Shown here in pieces: positions 17,438 to 26,280 of a stretch of 64,000 nt of DNA; within the stretch, counting starts at the first letter, position 1; every line of letters begins with the position of its first letter. Made by a program: the position numbers and the translations under genes. The stretch is from positions 1,594,501 to 1,658,500 of the forward strand of contig NZ_JAPPRC010000003.1 in assembly GCF_026672425.1 (NCBI RefSeq), in the 5' to 3' direction. Source of the stretch: Pannonibacter sp. SL95. GTDB lineage: Bacteria; Pseudomonadota; Alphaproteobacteria; Rhizobiales; Stappiaceae. The notes below the pieces were generated by a model that worked only from the letters and a program-made list of their open reading frames with translations, did no database searches and was not told the DNA's origin.

Positions 17438-18439
17438 TTACGCAGCAGGCGCCGCCGTGCTGCCGCGCACCACCAGGTCAACCGGCAGCAGCGTGTCGTC
17501 CATCGCCGTCTCGCCCTTCAGCCGGGCGAGCAACCGTTCGGCGGCCAGCCGCCCGATGTCATGGCGCGGCTGGCGGATCGTGGTCAGCGGAGGCGACATG
17601 TGCGCCACCAGCTCGATGTCGTCGAAGCCGACGACCGAGACATCCTCCGGCACCTTCAGCCCGTGCCGCTGCACCTCGCCGATGAAGCCGCAGGCCATCG
17701 GATCGGAGGCGAAGAACATCGCCGTCGGCCGGGTCGCTGCCGGTTGCGCCAGCCAGGTCACCGCCGCCTCGCGGCCGGAACTGAGGCTGAAATCGCCGAT
17801 GTGCAGGTCGGCAGGGGCCAGTAGCAGCCCTTGCGCGGCGAGCGCGTCCTGCGTGCCTGCAATACGCGCCTCGGTCAGCACGTTGCCGCGCGGCCCGCTG
17901 ACATGGCCGATGCGCCGGTGTCCAAGCGCGACCAGATGATCAATGGCCAGTCCGGCCGCCGCCCGGTTGTCGATCTTCACACGCGGCGCGGCCAGTCCCG
18001 GGATCCATTCGCAGGCCACCACCACCGGCACCTTGCCCTTCAGCTCCTCCGCTGGCAGCCGTCCGTCCAGCGCGATCAGGCCGTCGGCCCGGCCGGGCTC
18101 AGCATAATCGATCAGCGCCTGCGCGCTGGTTCGGCAGGTGTCGGCAACCAGCAAATTGTAGCCGGCTTCCCCCAGCACGGCGGCAATGCCGGACAGGATT
18201 TCGGAGAAGAACGGGTTGGCGAGGTTCGGCACCAGCGCCACGATGCTGCCGGTGCGTCTATGCCGCAGGTTGCGGGCGGCGAGGTTCAGCCGATATCCGG
18301 TTGCACGGATCGCCTCCTGCACGGCCTCGCGTGTGTCCGAGCTGACGAGATCCGGATTGCTCAGCACGCGGCTCACCGTAGCAGTCGAAACCCCGGCAAC
18401 ACGGGCTACGTCACTGATTTTCGGCCTGTTTGTTCTCAT
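17438..18439 (-). CDS. LacI family transcriptional regulator of the sugar locus
   Basis: 333 residues. The N-terminal LacI helix-turn-helix is complete (ISDVARVAGVSTATVSRVL, residues 8-26), followed by the hinge helix region (RRTGSIVALVPNLANPFFSEI) and a periplasmic-binding-protein-like effector domain with the typical DGLIALDGRLP and SVVGFDDIELVAHMSPPLTT segments. Divergent from the sugar operon, with two operator-like palindromes between them, so it probably represses that operon and perhaps itself. Effector unknown, presumably the transported sugar or its product. Confidence 0.94.
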   Translation of the reverse strand: MRTNRPKISDVARVAGVSTATVSRVLSNPDLVSSDTREAVQEAIRATGYRLNLAARNLRHRRTGSIVALVPNLANPFFSEILSGIAAVLGEAGYNLLVADTCRTSAQALIDYAEPGRADGLIALDGRLPAEELKGKVPVVVACEWIPGLAAPRVKIDNRAAAGLAIDHLVALGHRRIGHVSGPRGNVLTEARIAGTQDALAAQGLLLAPADLHIGDFSLSSGREAAVTWLAQPAATRPTAMFFASDPMACGFIGEVQRHGLKVPEDVSVVGFDDIELVAHMSPPLTTIRQPRHDIGRLAAERLLARLKGETAMDDTLLPVDLVVRGSTAAPAA

Positions 18440-18501
18440 GATCCTGTCTTACGACGCCTGCGGGGTGGGCTCAATCAAAAAAATTGCGTAAAAATTGTCC
18501 T

Positions 18502-18515
18502 TGCAAACGATTACA
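18502..18515 (+). promoter_or_regulatory. LacI-type operator 1
   Basis: TGCAAACGATTACA: an imperfect palindrome around a central CG with the TG.AA.CG.TT.CA pattern typical of LacI-family operators. It lies in the divergent promoter between the regulator and the isomerase gene and is repeated 32 bp downstream. Confidence 0.8.
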
Positions 18516-18533
18516 TTTGCATAATACCGTTCA

Positions 18534-18547
18534 TGCAAACGATTACA
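18534..18547 (+). promoter_or_regulatory. LacI-type operator 2
   Basis: An identical 14-mer to operator 1; the 16-base identity runs TGCAAACGATTACATT. The spacing of 32 bp is three helical turns, placing both on the same face of the DNA. It lies 41 bases upstream of the isomerase start. Confidence 0.8.
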
Positions 18548-18587
18548 TTGTGCAGTGCACAGCACGCAATCGCTCAGGGAGGAGCAG

Positions 18588-19649
18588 ATGCGGACACTCA
18601 AGGGGCCGGGCCTCTTTCTCGCCCAGTTCGCGGGCGATGCCGCGCCATTCAATTCATGGGGTGCGATCACCCGCTGGGCGGCGGACTGCGGCTATGCCGG
18701 CGTCCAGGTGCCGACGCTCGATGCCCGGCTGATCGACCTCGACAAGGCCGCTGCCTCGAAGGGCTATTGCGACGACTGGGCCGGCCAGGCGCGCGACAAC
18801 GGCGTCGAGGTGACGGAGTTCTCCACCCATCTGCAGGGCCAGCTGGTCGCCGTGCATCCGGCCTATGACACGCTGTTCGACGCCTTCGCGCCGGAGGCCC
18901 TGCGCGGCCGGCCGGCGGCGCGCACCGAATGGGCCGTGGAGCAGGTGAAGAAGACGCTCACCGCCTCGCGTCACCTCGGGCTTTCGGCGATGGCCTCCTT
19001 CTCCGGCGCGCTCGCCTGGCCCTATGTCTATCCCTGGCCGCAGCGCCCGGCGGGGCTCATCGAGGAAGCCTTTGACGAGCTCGCCCGCCGCTGGCGGCCG
19101 ATCCTCGACCATGCCGAGGACTGCGGCGTCGACATCGCCTACGAGATCCACCCGGGCGAGGACCTGTTCGACGGCGACACCTACGAGATGTTCCTCGATC
19201 GGGTCGGCGGCCATGCCCGCGCCTGCATGCTCTACGATCCGTCGCATTACGTGCTGCAGGCGCTCGACTATCTCGACCACCTCGACATCTACGGCGAACG
19301 CATCCGCATGTTCCACGTCAAGGATGCGGAGTTCAATCCGACCGGCCGCAAGGGCGTCTATGGCGGCTACCAGTCCTGGGTCAACCGCGCCGGCCGCTTC
19401 CGCAGCCTCGGCGATGGCCAGATCGACTTCGGTGCGATCTTCTCCAAACTCGCCGCGATGGATTTCCCCGGCTGGGCCGTCGTCGAGTGGGAATGCTGCC
19501 TCAAGCATCCCGAGGACGGCGCCCGCGAGGGAGCCGCCTTCGTGCGCGATCACATCATCCGCGTCACGGAGCGGGCCTTCGACGATTTCGCCGCCGCCGG
19601 CACCGACCGGGCCGCGAACCGCCGTATCCTCGGACTGGAGGGCCGTTGA
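18588..19649 (+). CDS. Sugar phosphate isomerase/epimerase (xylose isomerase-like TIM barrel)
   Basis: 353 residues. AP endonuclease 2 / xylose-isomerase-like barrel with metal-binding residues in EIHPGED, YDPSHYVLQ, MFHVKDAEFNP and VVEWECCLKHPEDGA. ATG at 18588 has a strong AGGGAGGAG site. Such proteins next to Gfo/Idh/MocA dehydrogenases usually handle keto-sugars or inositols. The stop overlaps the next start as TGATG. First gene of the LacI-controlled operon. Confidence 0.92.
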   Translation: MRTLKGPGLFLAQFAGDAAPFNSWGAITRWAADCGYAGVQVPTLDARLIDLDKAAASKGYCDDWAGQARDNGVEVTEFSTHLQGQLVAVHPAYDTLFDAFAPEALRGRPAARTEWAVEQVKKTLTASRHLGLSAMASFSGALAWPYVYPWPQRPAGLIEEAFDELARRWRPILDHAEDCGVDIAYEIHPGEDLFDGDTYEMFLDRVGGHARACMLYDPSHYVLQALDYLDHLDIYGERIRMFHVKDAEFNPTGRKGVYGGYQSWVNRAGRFRSLGDGQIDFGAIFSKLAAMDFPGWAVVEWECCLKHPEDGAREGAAFVRDHIIRVTERAFDDFAAAGTDRAANRRILGLEGR

Positions 19650-20807
19650 TGCGTCCGATCCGGCTTGGTATGGTGGGCGGCGGGCAGGGGGCCTTCATCG
19701 GCGCCGTGCACCGCATGGCCGCGCGCCTTGATGGCGCCTTCACGCTGGTCGCCGGCGCGCTCTCGTCGGCGCCAGACCGGGCCCGCGCCTCCGGCGCCGA
19801 GCTAGGCCTCGATCCGGCCCGCACCTATACGAGCTTCGAGGAGATGGCGAAGCGCGAGGCCCGGCTCAAGGACGGCATCGAGGCGGTGGCGATCGTCACG
19901 CCCAATCACCTCCACGCAGAACCGGCGATTGCCTTCCTGCGCCGCGGCATCCACGTCATCTGCGACAAGCCGCTGACCGCGACCATGGCCGAGGCAAAGC
20001 AGCTTGCACGGGCGGCGGAAAAGTCCGGCGCGCTCTTCATCCTCACGCACAATTACACCGGCTATCCGATGGTACGGCAGGCTCGCGCCATGGTTGCGGG
20101 CGGCGAAATTGGCCAGCTGCGCCTCGTCCAGGTCGAATATGCCCAGGACTGGCTCACCGAGCGGGTGGAGGCGACCGGCTCCCGGCAGGCCGAGTGGCGC
20201 ACCGACCCGGCTCGCTCCGGCCAGGGCGGCGCGCTCGGCGACATTGGCACCCATGCCTTCAACCTCGCCGCCTTTGTCACCGGCGAGGATCCTGCGGCCC
20301 TCTCGGCGGATCTTTCCAGCTTCGTGCCCGGCCGTCCGCTCGATGACAACGCCCACATCCTGCTGCGCTATGCCTCGGGTGCGCGCGGCATGCTCTGGGC
20401 CAGCCAGGTGGCACCGGGCAACGAGAATGGCCTGCGCCTGCGCGTCTATGGCGACCGCGGCGGACTGGAATGGAGCCAGGAAGAGCCGAACCGCCTCTGG
20501 TTCACGCCCTTCGGCGAGCAGAAGCGGCTCATCACCCGGGGCGGGGCGGGCGTGCTTACCCCCGCAGCCCGCGTCACCCGCGTGCCAGCTCGACCACCCG
20601 GAAGGGTATCTCGAGGCCTTCGCCACGCTCTACCTCGAGGCCGCGCGGGCCATCCACGCCCGCCACGCCGGGGCCGGATCAGGGACTGGGACCGTGCCCG
20701 ACCCCGCCGTCACCTATCCGACGCTGGACGATGGCCTCAAGGGCATGCGCTTCATCGCTGCCGCCGTTGCCTCGTCGAAGCGCAACGCCGCCTGGGTGTC
20801 GCTGTGA
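19649..20807 (+). pseudogene. Gfo/Idh/MocA oxidoreductase, frameshifted near C terminus
   Basis: Intact length would be about 385 residues. The N domain has the Rossmann motif IRLGMVGGGQGAFIGAVHR and the family EKP-equivalent CDKPLTATMAEAK; the C domain has WRTDPARSGQGGALGDIGTH with the catalytic Asp/His pair. At 20585-20595 the frame changes by +1: VPA is followed in the next frame by DHPEGYLEAF, the normal family continuation, ending at TGA 20805. As written, the first frame runs on without a stop into the ABC ATPase, producing a 906-codon fused frame. NAD(P)-dependent sugar oxidation is the likely role of the intact gene. Confidence 0.85.
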
Positions 20808-22369
20808 GCGCGGCTGCCGCCCCGGCCCCGGACCAGGCTCCAGCTCCGGTGCTGGCTCCGGTTCTGGCCTTGTCCGGCGTGCGCAAGAGCTTCGGCCCGA
20901 TCGAGATCCTGCACGGCATCGACTTCGACCTTCGCGCTGGCGAGGTTCATGCCCTCATCGGCGAGAACGGCGCCGGCAAGTCGACGATCATGAAGATCCT
21001 CGGCGGTTATCTCGCGCCGTCATCGGGTTCCGTTTGTCTTGATGGACATGAAACGAACTTTTCCGGCGGCGCGGAGGCGGAGGCGCGCGGCGTCGTCGTC
21101 ATCCATCAGGAGTTCAACCTCGCGCCGGACCTGACCGTCGCCCAGAACATCTGGCTCGGGCGCGAGCGCGGCGGCTTCTTCCTTGACCATGCCGCCATGC
21201 GCGCCGACACAGCCCGCCTGCTGGCCGACCTTGACTGCGCGGTCAGTCCGGACGCCCGCATCCGGGACCTGCCCGTCAGTGACCGCCAGATGGTCGAGAT
21301 CGCCAAGGCCCTGTCGCGCAAGGCCCGCGTCCTCATCATGGACGAGCCCTCGGCCGTGCTCACTCACCGCGAGGTGGCCGTGCTGTTCCGCCAGATCGAG
21401 CGCCTCAGGGCAGCGGGAACCGCGATCCTCTACACCTCGCATCGTCTCGACGAGGTCAGTCATCTCGCCGACCGCATCACGGTGCTGCGCGACGGTGCCG
21501 TCGTCCGCCGGGCTGTCCGGGGCGAGCTCACCGAGGATGGCATGGCCACCGCCATGGTCGGCCGCGACCTGTCTGACATCTTCCCGCCGCGCCGCAGCAC
21601 CTTCGGCGATGTGGTGCTGGAGCTGGAGCGCTTCAGCGTGCCGCCGCTGGTGAGCGACGTCAGCCTGAGCCTGCGCCGGGGCGAGGTCCTGGGCATTGCC
21701 GGCCTCGTCGGCTCCGGCCGCACCGAGCTTGCTGAAGGCATCGCTGGCCTGCGCTCCCATTTCGGCACGGTCCGGCGCAACGGGCAGCCCGTGTCGCTGT
21801 CGACGCCCCGCTATGCCACCGCTCACGGCATTGCCTATCTCACCGAGGACCGCAAGGAGCGCGGGTTGCTGCTCGGCAAGAGCTTGCGCGAGAACCTCAC
21901 CTTGTCCGCGCTCGAGCGCTTCGGGTCGCTGCTGGTGTCGCGGGACCGTGAGGAGGTCGCCCTCGACGCGGCCATCCGCGACTTCGACATTCGCGCCCCG
22001 CGCCGGGACATGAAGGTGGGCAACCTCTCTGGCGGCAACCAGCAGAAGCTCCTGCTCGCCAAGACCCTGCTGCCCGGCCCCGAGGTGATCCTGATCGACG
22101 AGCCGACGCGCGGCATCGACATCGGCACCAAGAGCCAGATCTACGCCTTCATCGACCGGCTCGCCCGCGAGGGGCGCAGCGTCATCGTCATTTCCTCCGA
22201 CATGCCCGAAATCCTCGGCCTGTCCGACCGGGTGCTCGTGATGCGGCAGGGCCGCGTTGCAGGCGAACTCGCGGGCGAGGGCATCAGCGAGACCGCCGTG
22301 GTGCGGCTCATCATGGGCACATCCGCCTCCCGCTCCAGCGAGCCAGCCAGCGAGCCTGTTCATGTCTGA
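20804..22369 (+). CDS. Sugar ABC transporter ATP-binding protein (RbsA/MglA type)
   Basis: 521 residues with two fused nucleotide-binding domains. Domain 1: Walker A GENGAGKST, the signature-like LPVSDRQMVEIAKALS, and Walker B VLIMDEPS. Domain 2 has the degenerate GLVGSGRTEL in place of Walker A and the signature LSGGNQQKLLLAKTLL, as in RbsA. GTG at 20804 overlaps the oxidoreductase stop as GTGA. Because of the upstream frameshift the same frame is open back to the oxidoreductase start. Followed by a permease overlapping 8 bases. Confidence 0.93.
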   Translation: MSAAAAPAPDQAPAPVLAPVLALSGVRKSFGPIEILHGIDFDLRAGEVHALIGENGAGKSTIMKILGGYLAPSSGSVCLDGHETNFSGGAEAEARGVVVIHQEFNLAPDLTVAQNIWLGRERGGFFLDHAAMRADTARLLADLDCAVSPDARIRDLPVSDRQMVEIAKALSRKARVLIMDEPSAVLTHREVAVLFRQIERLRAAGTAILYTSHRLDEVSHLADRITVLRDGAVVRRAVRGELTEDGMATAMVGRDLSDIFPPRRSTFGDVVLELERFSVPPLVSDVSLSLRRGEVLGIAGLVGSGRTELAEGIAGLRSHFGTVRRNGQPVSLSTPRYATAHGIAYLTEDRKERGLLLGKSLRENLTLSALERFGSLLVSRDREEVALDAAIRDFDIRAPRRDMKVGNLSGGNQQKLLLAKTLLPGPEVILIDEPTRGIDIGTKSQIYAFIDRLAREGRSVIVISSDMPEILGLSDRVLVMRQGRVAGELAGEGISETAVVRLIMGTSASRSSEPASEPVHV

Positions 22370-23378
22370 CGTCACCCACGCCCCTCAGGCCGCCCGTTCG
22401 CCCGGTTTTGCCCGCTTCAGCCTGTCGGCGCTCGGGCCGCTGGCGGCGCTCATCGTCCTGGTGATCGCCGGGGCACTGCTCAACGACAATTTCCTGTCGG
22501 CCGGCAATATCACCAACGTGCTCGCCCGGTCCGCCTTCATCGGCATGATCGCCGTCGGCATGACCTTCGTCATCACCTCCGGCGGGCTCGACCTGTCCGT
22601 CGGCTCCATGGCGGCCTTCATCGCCGGCATGATGATCCTCGCCATGAACGCGCTGGTGCCGGTGCTCGGTGTCGGTGTGCCGCTGGTGCTGGCCGGCATG
22701 GCGGTTGCCATCGCCGTCGGTCTTCTCGCCGGGCTCGGCAATGGCCTCCTCATCACCCGGGCCGGCATCGAGCCCTTCATCGTCACCCTCGGCACCATGG
22801 GCATCTTCCGCTCGCTGGTGACCTGGATCGCCGATGGCGGCACGCTCAGCCTCGACTTCGCCGCCCGCCAGTTCTACCGGCCTGTCTATTACGACGGTCT
22901 TTTCGGCATCGCCTGGCCGATCCTGGTCTTTGCGCTGGTGGGCATCCTCGGCGAAATCGCCATGCGCCACATGCGCTTCGGCCGTTACTGCGAAGCAATC
23001 GGTTCCAATGAAAAGGTTGCGCGCTACTCGGCCGTCAACGTCGCCCAGGTGCAGCTGATGACCTATGTGGTGCTCGGCCTTCTGGTGGGCCTTGCCACCA
23101 TTCTCTATGTGCCGCGCCTTGGCTCGGCCTCGGGCTCGACCGGCCTCCTGTGGGAGCTGGAGGCGATTGCCGCCGTGATCATCGGCGGCACGGCCCTCAA
23201 GGGCGGCTACGGCCGCGTCTGGGGCACGGTCGTGGGCGTCATCATTCTCAGCCTCATCGACAACATTCTCAATCTGGCCGACCTGGTCTCGCCCTATCTC
23301 AACGGCGCGATCCAGGGGGTCATCATCGTCCTCGCTGTGGTTCTGCAGCGGGGCAAGGGATCCGCCGAAGGGCGGTGA
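22362..23378 (+). CDS. Sugar ABC transporter permease (RbsC-like)
   Basis: 338 residues, about nine hydrophobic segments, BPD_transp_2 family. Typical are FVITSGGLDLSVGSMAAFIA, FIVTLGTMGIFRSLV and the cytoplasmic EAIGSNEKVARYSAVNV coupling loop. ATG at 22362 lies within the last codons of the ATPase gene. The permease presumably works as a homodimer, since only one permease gene is present. Confidence 0.93.
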   Translation: MSDVTHAPQAARSPGFARFSLSALGPLAALIVLVIAGALLNDNFLSAGNITNVLARSAFIGMIAVGMTFVITSGGLDLSVGSMAAFIAGMMILAMNALVPVLGVGVPLVLAGMAVAIAVGLLAGLGNGLLITRAGIEPFIVTLGTMGIFRSLVTWIADGGTLSLDFAARQFYRPVYYDGLFGIAWPILVFALVGILGEIAMRHMRFGRYCEAIGSNEKVARYSAVNVAQVQLMTYVVLGLLVGLATILYVPRLGSASGSTGLLWELEAIAAVIIGGTALKGGYGRVWGTVVGVIILSLIDNILNLADLVSPYLNGAIQGVIIVLAVVLQRGKGSAEGR

Positions 23379-23401
23379 TAAAGCAAGGGAGGAGCTTTGC
23401 C

Positions 23402-24361
23402 ATGAACCACAAGACAATCCTGGCCGGAGTCGCGGCCGTCCTGATGACCCTCGGTCTCGGCAGTGCCGCGCAGGCGGAGGGCAAGACCTACACCATCGGC
23501 GTGTCGATCCCCTCGGCCACGCATGGCTTCATGGGCGGCCTCAACTGGCACGCCCAGCAGACCATCAACCGGCTGGAGGAGACCTATCCGCAGCTCGACT
23601 TCGTGCTGGCGACCGCAGGGGAGGCGGGCAAGCAGGTGGACGATCTGGAGGACATGCTCGCCACCCGCAACATCGACGGCCTCGTCGTGCTGCCCTTCGA
23701 GAGCGAGCCGCTGACCGGTCCGGTCAAGGCCGTCAAGGACGCCGGCAAGTGGGTCACCGTCGTTGACCGCGGCCTGTCGGTCGAGGGCATCGAGGATCTT
23801 TATGTCGCCGGCGACAACACCGCTTTCGGCAAGGTGGCAGGCGAGTATTTCCGCGCCAACCTGAAGAGCGGTGCCAAGATCGTCGTCCTGCGCGGCATCC
23901 CGACCACCCTCGACAACGAGCGCGTCGCCGCCTTCGAGACGGCGCTTGAAGGCTCCGGCATCGAGATCCTCGACAAGCAGCACGGCAACTGGAACCGCGA
24001 CGACGCCTTCCAGGTGATGCAGGACTACCTGTCCAAGTACAGCCAGATCGATGCGGTCTGGGCTGCCGATGACGACATGGCCATCGGCGTGCTCGAGGCC
24101 ATCGCCCAGGCCAAGCGTCAGGACGAGATGTGGGTTGTCGGCGGCGCCGGCATGAAGGAGATCATCAAGCGCATCATGGACGGCGACAAGCAGATCCCGG
24201 TCAACGTCACCTATCCGCCGGCGCTGATTTCCTCCGCCATCGAGATGACGGCCCTGCGCTTCGTCTCCGACGCCCCGGTCTACGGCCGCTTCATCATCGG
24301 CTCGACCCTGATCAACAGGGACAACGCGGCCCGTTTCTACTATCCGGACAGCCCGTTCTGA
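23402..24361 (+). CDS. Sugar ABC transporter substrate-binding protein
   Basis: 319 residues, periplasmic-binding protein type I (ribose-binding fold). Sec signal peptide: MNHKTILAGVAAVLMTLGLG with cleavage after AQA near residue 25. Fold markers are YTIGVSIPSATHGFMGG, LVVLPFESEPL, VTVVDRGL, VAGDNTAFGKVAGEY and AVWAADDDMAIGVLEA. RBS GGGAGGAG at 23388-23395. Last gene of the operon, followed by a strong terminator. Ligand not determinable, but a monosaccharide or polyol is expected. Confidence 0.94.
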   Translation: MNHKTILAGVAAVLMTLGLGSAAQAEGKTYTIGVSIPSATHGFMGGLNWHAQQTINRLEETYPQLDFVLATAGEAGKQVDDLEDMLATRNIDGLVVLPFESEPLTGPVKAVKDAGKWVTVVDRGLSVEGIEDLYVAGDNTAFGKVAGEYFRANLKSGAKIVVLRGIPTTLDNERVAAFETALEGSGIEILDKQHGNWNRDDAFQVMQDYLSKYSQIDAVWAADDDMAIGVLEAIAQAKRQDEMWVVGGAGMKEIIKRIMDGDKQIPVNVTYPPALISSAIEMTALRFVSDAPVYGRFIIGSTLINRDNAARFYYPDSPF

Positions 24362-24379
24362 TCTGTTCATCCGACATGA

Positions 24380-24415
24380 AACAGCCCGCGCACCCGCGCG
24401 GGCTGTTTTGTTTCT
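24380..24415 (+). terminator. Rho-independent terminator of the sugar operon
   Basis: Stem ACAGCCCGCG / CGCGGGCTGT, loop CACCCG, followed by TTTGTTTC, 20 bases after the binding-protein stop. Confidence 0.95.
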
Positions 24416-24430
24416 GAAAGCACCGCCTGT

Positions 24431-24604
24431 GTCACCCCGGCCGAGCAACGCGAGAGCCGGGGCCTACTCATTTCCAGAGCCTTGCTAATGTGCAATGCGT
24501 TCCCATGCCGCCGCGCAGATGCCGTTGATCTGGCTAATAGGTGTAACCATGGCTCTGCGAACGAGTAGGCCCCGGGTCTCCGCTGCGCTCTCGCACGGGG
24601 TGAC
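24431..24604. repeat. Pair of inverted intergenic repeats
   Basis: The left unit at 24431-24469 begins GTCACCCCGGCCGAG and ends CCTACTC; the right unit at 24563-24604 is an inverted, diverged copy (GAGTAGGCC ... GGGGTGAC). They enclose about 90 bases with nothing recognisable. This accounts for most of the 300-base gene-free stretch between the sugar operon and the siderophore gene. Confidence 0.75.
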
Positions 24605-24664
24605 GGTCGTGGTGTCCCGCGCGAAGGACCGCGCAGCAGCGGCTACCCTTCCGGCCACCTCTCC

Positions 24665-25453
24665 TTACAGATCCTTCGCCTGTCCGTCCGGTTCGCCGGC
24701 GACCCAGTAGCCGGCGGCGCGGAGCCAGGCGGTGGGGTGGGAGCGGCTGATCAGGAAATGGTCACGCACCGCCCGGGCGACGCCGGCCTCGGCGGCAATC
24801 CAGACGAAGGTCGCCTCCGGCAGGTGCATCGCTTTCAGCCTTTCCAGGAACGGGGCCGGGTCGGTCGGATCGCCGCGGTGGAGCCACAGGGCGGTGTGGT
24901 CGGCGGCCGTCTCCAGCGGCTGCTCGTCGGCTGCCGAGGGCACGGCGACGAGGCTGGTTACTGTAACGCCGGCGGCCATTTCCTCGATGCGGCGGCCGAT
25001 CGAGGGCAGGGCGGTCTCATCGCCGATCAGCAGCCAGTGGCGGATCGGCCCGGAAATGACCAGCGAGCCACGCGGCCCGCCGATCTTCGCTTCGTCGCCC
25101 ACCTTCACTGACAGCGCCCAGGCGGTCGCCGGGCCCGCCTCATGCAGGGCGAAGTCCAGCACCAGCTCCTGCCGGGCCGTGTCGTAGCGGCGCGGGGTGT
25201 AGTCACGCATGGCCTCGCCGCCGGTGCCGTCCGGCACGAAGATCTTGACGTGGTCGCCGGGTGACAGGGAGACGAAGTCCGCCATGTCTGGACCGGACAG
25301 TGTCAGGCGCAGCATGTTCGGTGTCAGCCGCTCGACGGCCGAGACGGTCAGCACACGGCGGCGCAGCTCGTGGCGGTGGCGTTCGAGGATCGGGTCGCCG
25401 GACGGGGTAGGGGCCGGAGTTGTGACCGGAGTTGCAGTGGGCGTGTCGAGCAT
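24665..25453 (-). CDS. Siderophore-interacting protein, FAD-dependent ferric reductase (ViuB type)
   Basis: 262 residues from ATG at 25453, preceded on the minus strand by AAAGGACC; the frame extends upstream to 25549 without support. A Pro/Thr-rich leader precedes the ferredoxin-reductase-like barrel. The FAD motif RDYTPRRYD is near residue 100, and the C-terminal SIP domain has LLIGDETALPSIGRR and WIAAEAGVARAVRDHFL. It reduces ferric siderophores in the cytoplasm to free iron. No siderophore transporter is adjacent. Confidence 0.9.
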   Translation of the reverse strand: MLDTPTATPVTTPAPTPSGDPILERHRHELRRRVLTVSAVERLTPNMLRLTLSGPDMADFVSLSPGDHVKIFVPDGTGGEAMRDYTPRRYDTARQELVLDFALHEAGPATAWALSVKVGDEAKIGGPRGSLVISGPIRHWLLIGDETALPSIGRRIEEMAAGVTVTSLVAVPSAADEQPLETAADHTALWLHRGDPTDPAPFLERLKAMHLPEATFVWIAAEAGVARAVRDHFLISRSHPTAWLRAAGYWVAGEPDGQAKDL

Positions 25454-25676
25454 GGGGAGGGAGGTCCTTTGACGGGCGCGAGGGTCGGAAAATATTATGA
25501 GTTTTCTACTCAAGAAATTGTCTGCCGACAAGCCCGGCGACCGTCGCAACCTGTATCAAATCGAGTGTCACCCTTTGTCGGAAAAGGGCGACAGAATCGC
25601 CGTGTTTTGGCATGGTTTTGGCGCAAGTTGGCGCGTGCCGTTCCGGCGTCGCCAGACCCTCCTGGACTGCCCTGAA

Positions 25677-26096
25677 ATGACCCTTTCCCTCACCGTCACC
25701 GACAGCGCCGATCCGGCAGATGTCGAGGCCATCGGCCGTGAACTCACCGCCTTCAACGACGCCGATGTCGGCCCGTCCGGCCGCCGTCCGGTCGTGGTGC
25801 TGGTGCGGGACGAGGCGGGAACCCTGAAGGCCGGGGTGTCCGGCTACACCGCCTGGGGCTGGCTTTACGTGCAGTGGCTGTTCGTCTCGCCAGACCTGCG
25901 CGGCCAGCAGATGGCGGGGAAAATGCTCACTGCCGTCGAGGACGAGGCCCGCCGGCGCGGCTGCCATGGTGCCTTCATCGATACCTTCAACCCGGCCGCC
26001 GAGACAGCATATCGGCGGCAAGGCTATGAGATCTTTGGCGAATTACCCGACTTCCCGCCCGGCCGCCGCCGTCTCTTCCTGCAGAAGAAGCTGTGA
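25677..26096 (+). CDS. GNAT family N-acetyltransferase
   Basis: 139 residues from ATG at 25677. The open frame reaches back to 25497, but that part is unlike a GNAT N terminus. Motif A is LYVQWLFVSPDLRGQQMAGK, followed by AVEDEARRRGCHGAFIDTF and ETAYRRQGYEIFGELPDFPP, matching GNATs similar to the YpeA/YhbS-like small acetyltransferases. Acceptor unknown. Divergent from the siderophore-interacting protein gene. Confidence 0.85.
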   Translation: MTLSLTVTDSADPADVEAIGRELTAFNDADVGPSGRRPVVVLVRDEAGTLKAGVSGYTAWGWLYVQWLFVSPDLRGQQMAGKMLTAVEDEARRRGCHGAFIDTFNPAAETAYRRQGYEIFGELPDFPPGRRRLFLQKKL

Positions 26097-26112
26097 TCGG
26101 GGGCGGCCCGCC

Positions 26113-26253
26113 CCTCTCCCCCCTTGAGGGGGAGATGCCCCCGTCAGGGGGCAGAGGGGGGTAATGGGAAGTTCGGCAAGCGCTGTGCCAGCTGATAGGC
26201 CGTCACCTCCCTCTGTCCGCTTCGCGGACATCTCCCCCTCAAGGGGGGAGAGG
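26113..26253. repeat. REP-like element bounded by 25-bp inverted repeats
   Basis: Bases 26113-26137 (CCTCTCCCCCCTTGAGGGGG...) and 26229-26253 are perfect reverse complements. They enclose about 90 bases containing a second small palindrome (GTCCGCTTCGCGGAC) and diverged repeats. No coding. Such elements are frequent between rhizobial-type genes. Confidence 0.8.
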
Positions 26254-26280
26254 TAACATTCACCTTGAAAATCAGGACCT

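Noticed and set aside
21020-22375. 451-codon minus-strand frame
   Set aside because: Antisense to the RbsA-type ATPase, whose motifs are complete.
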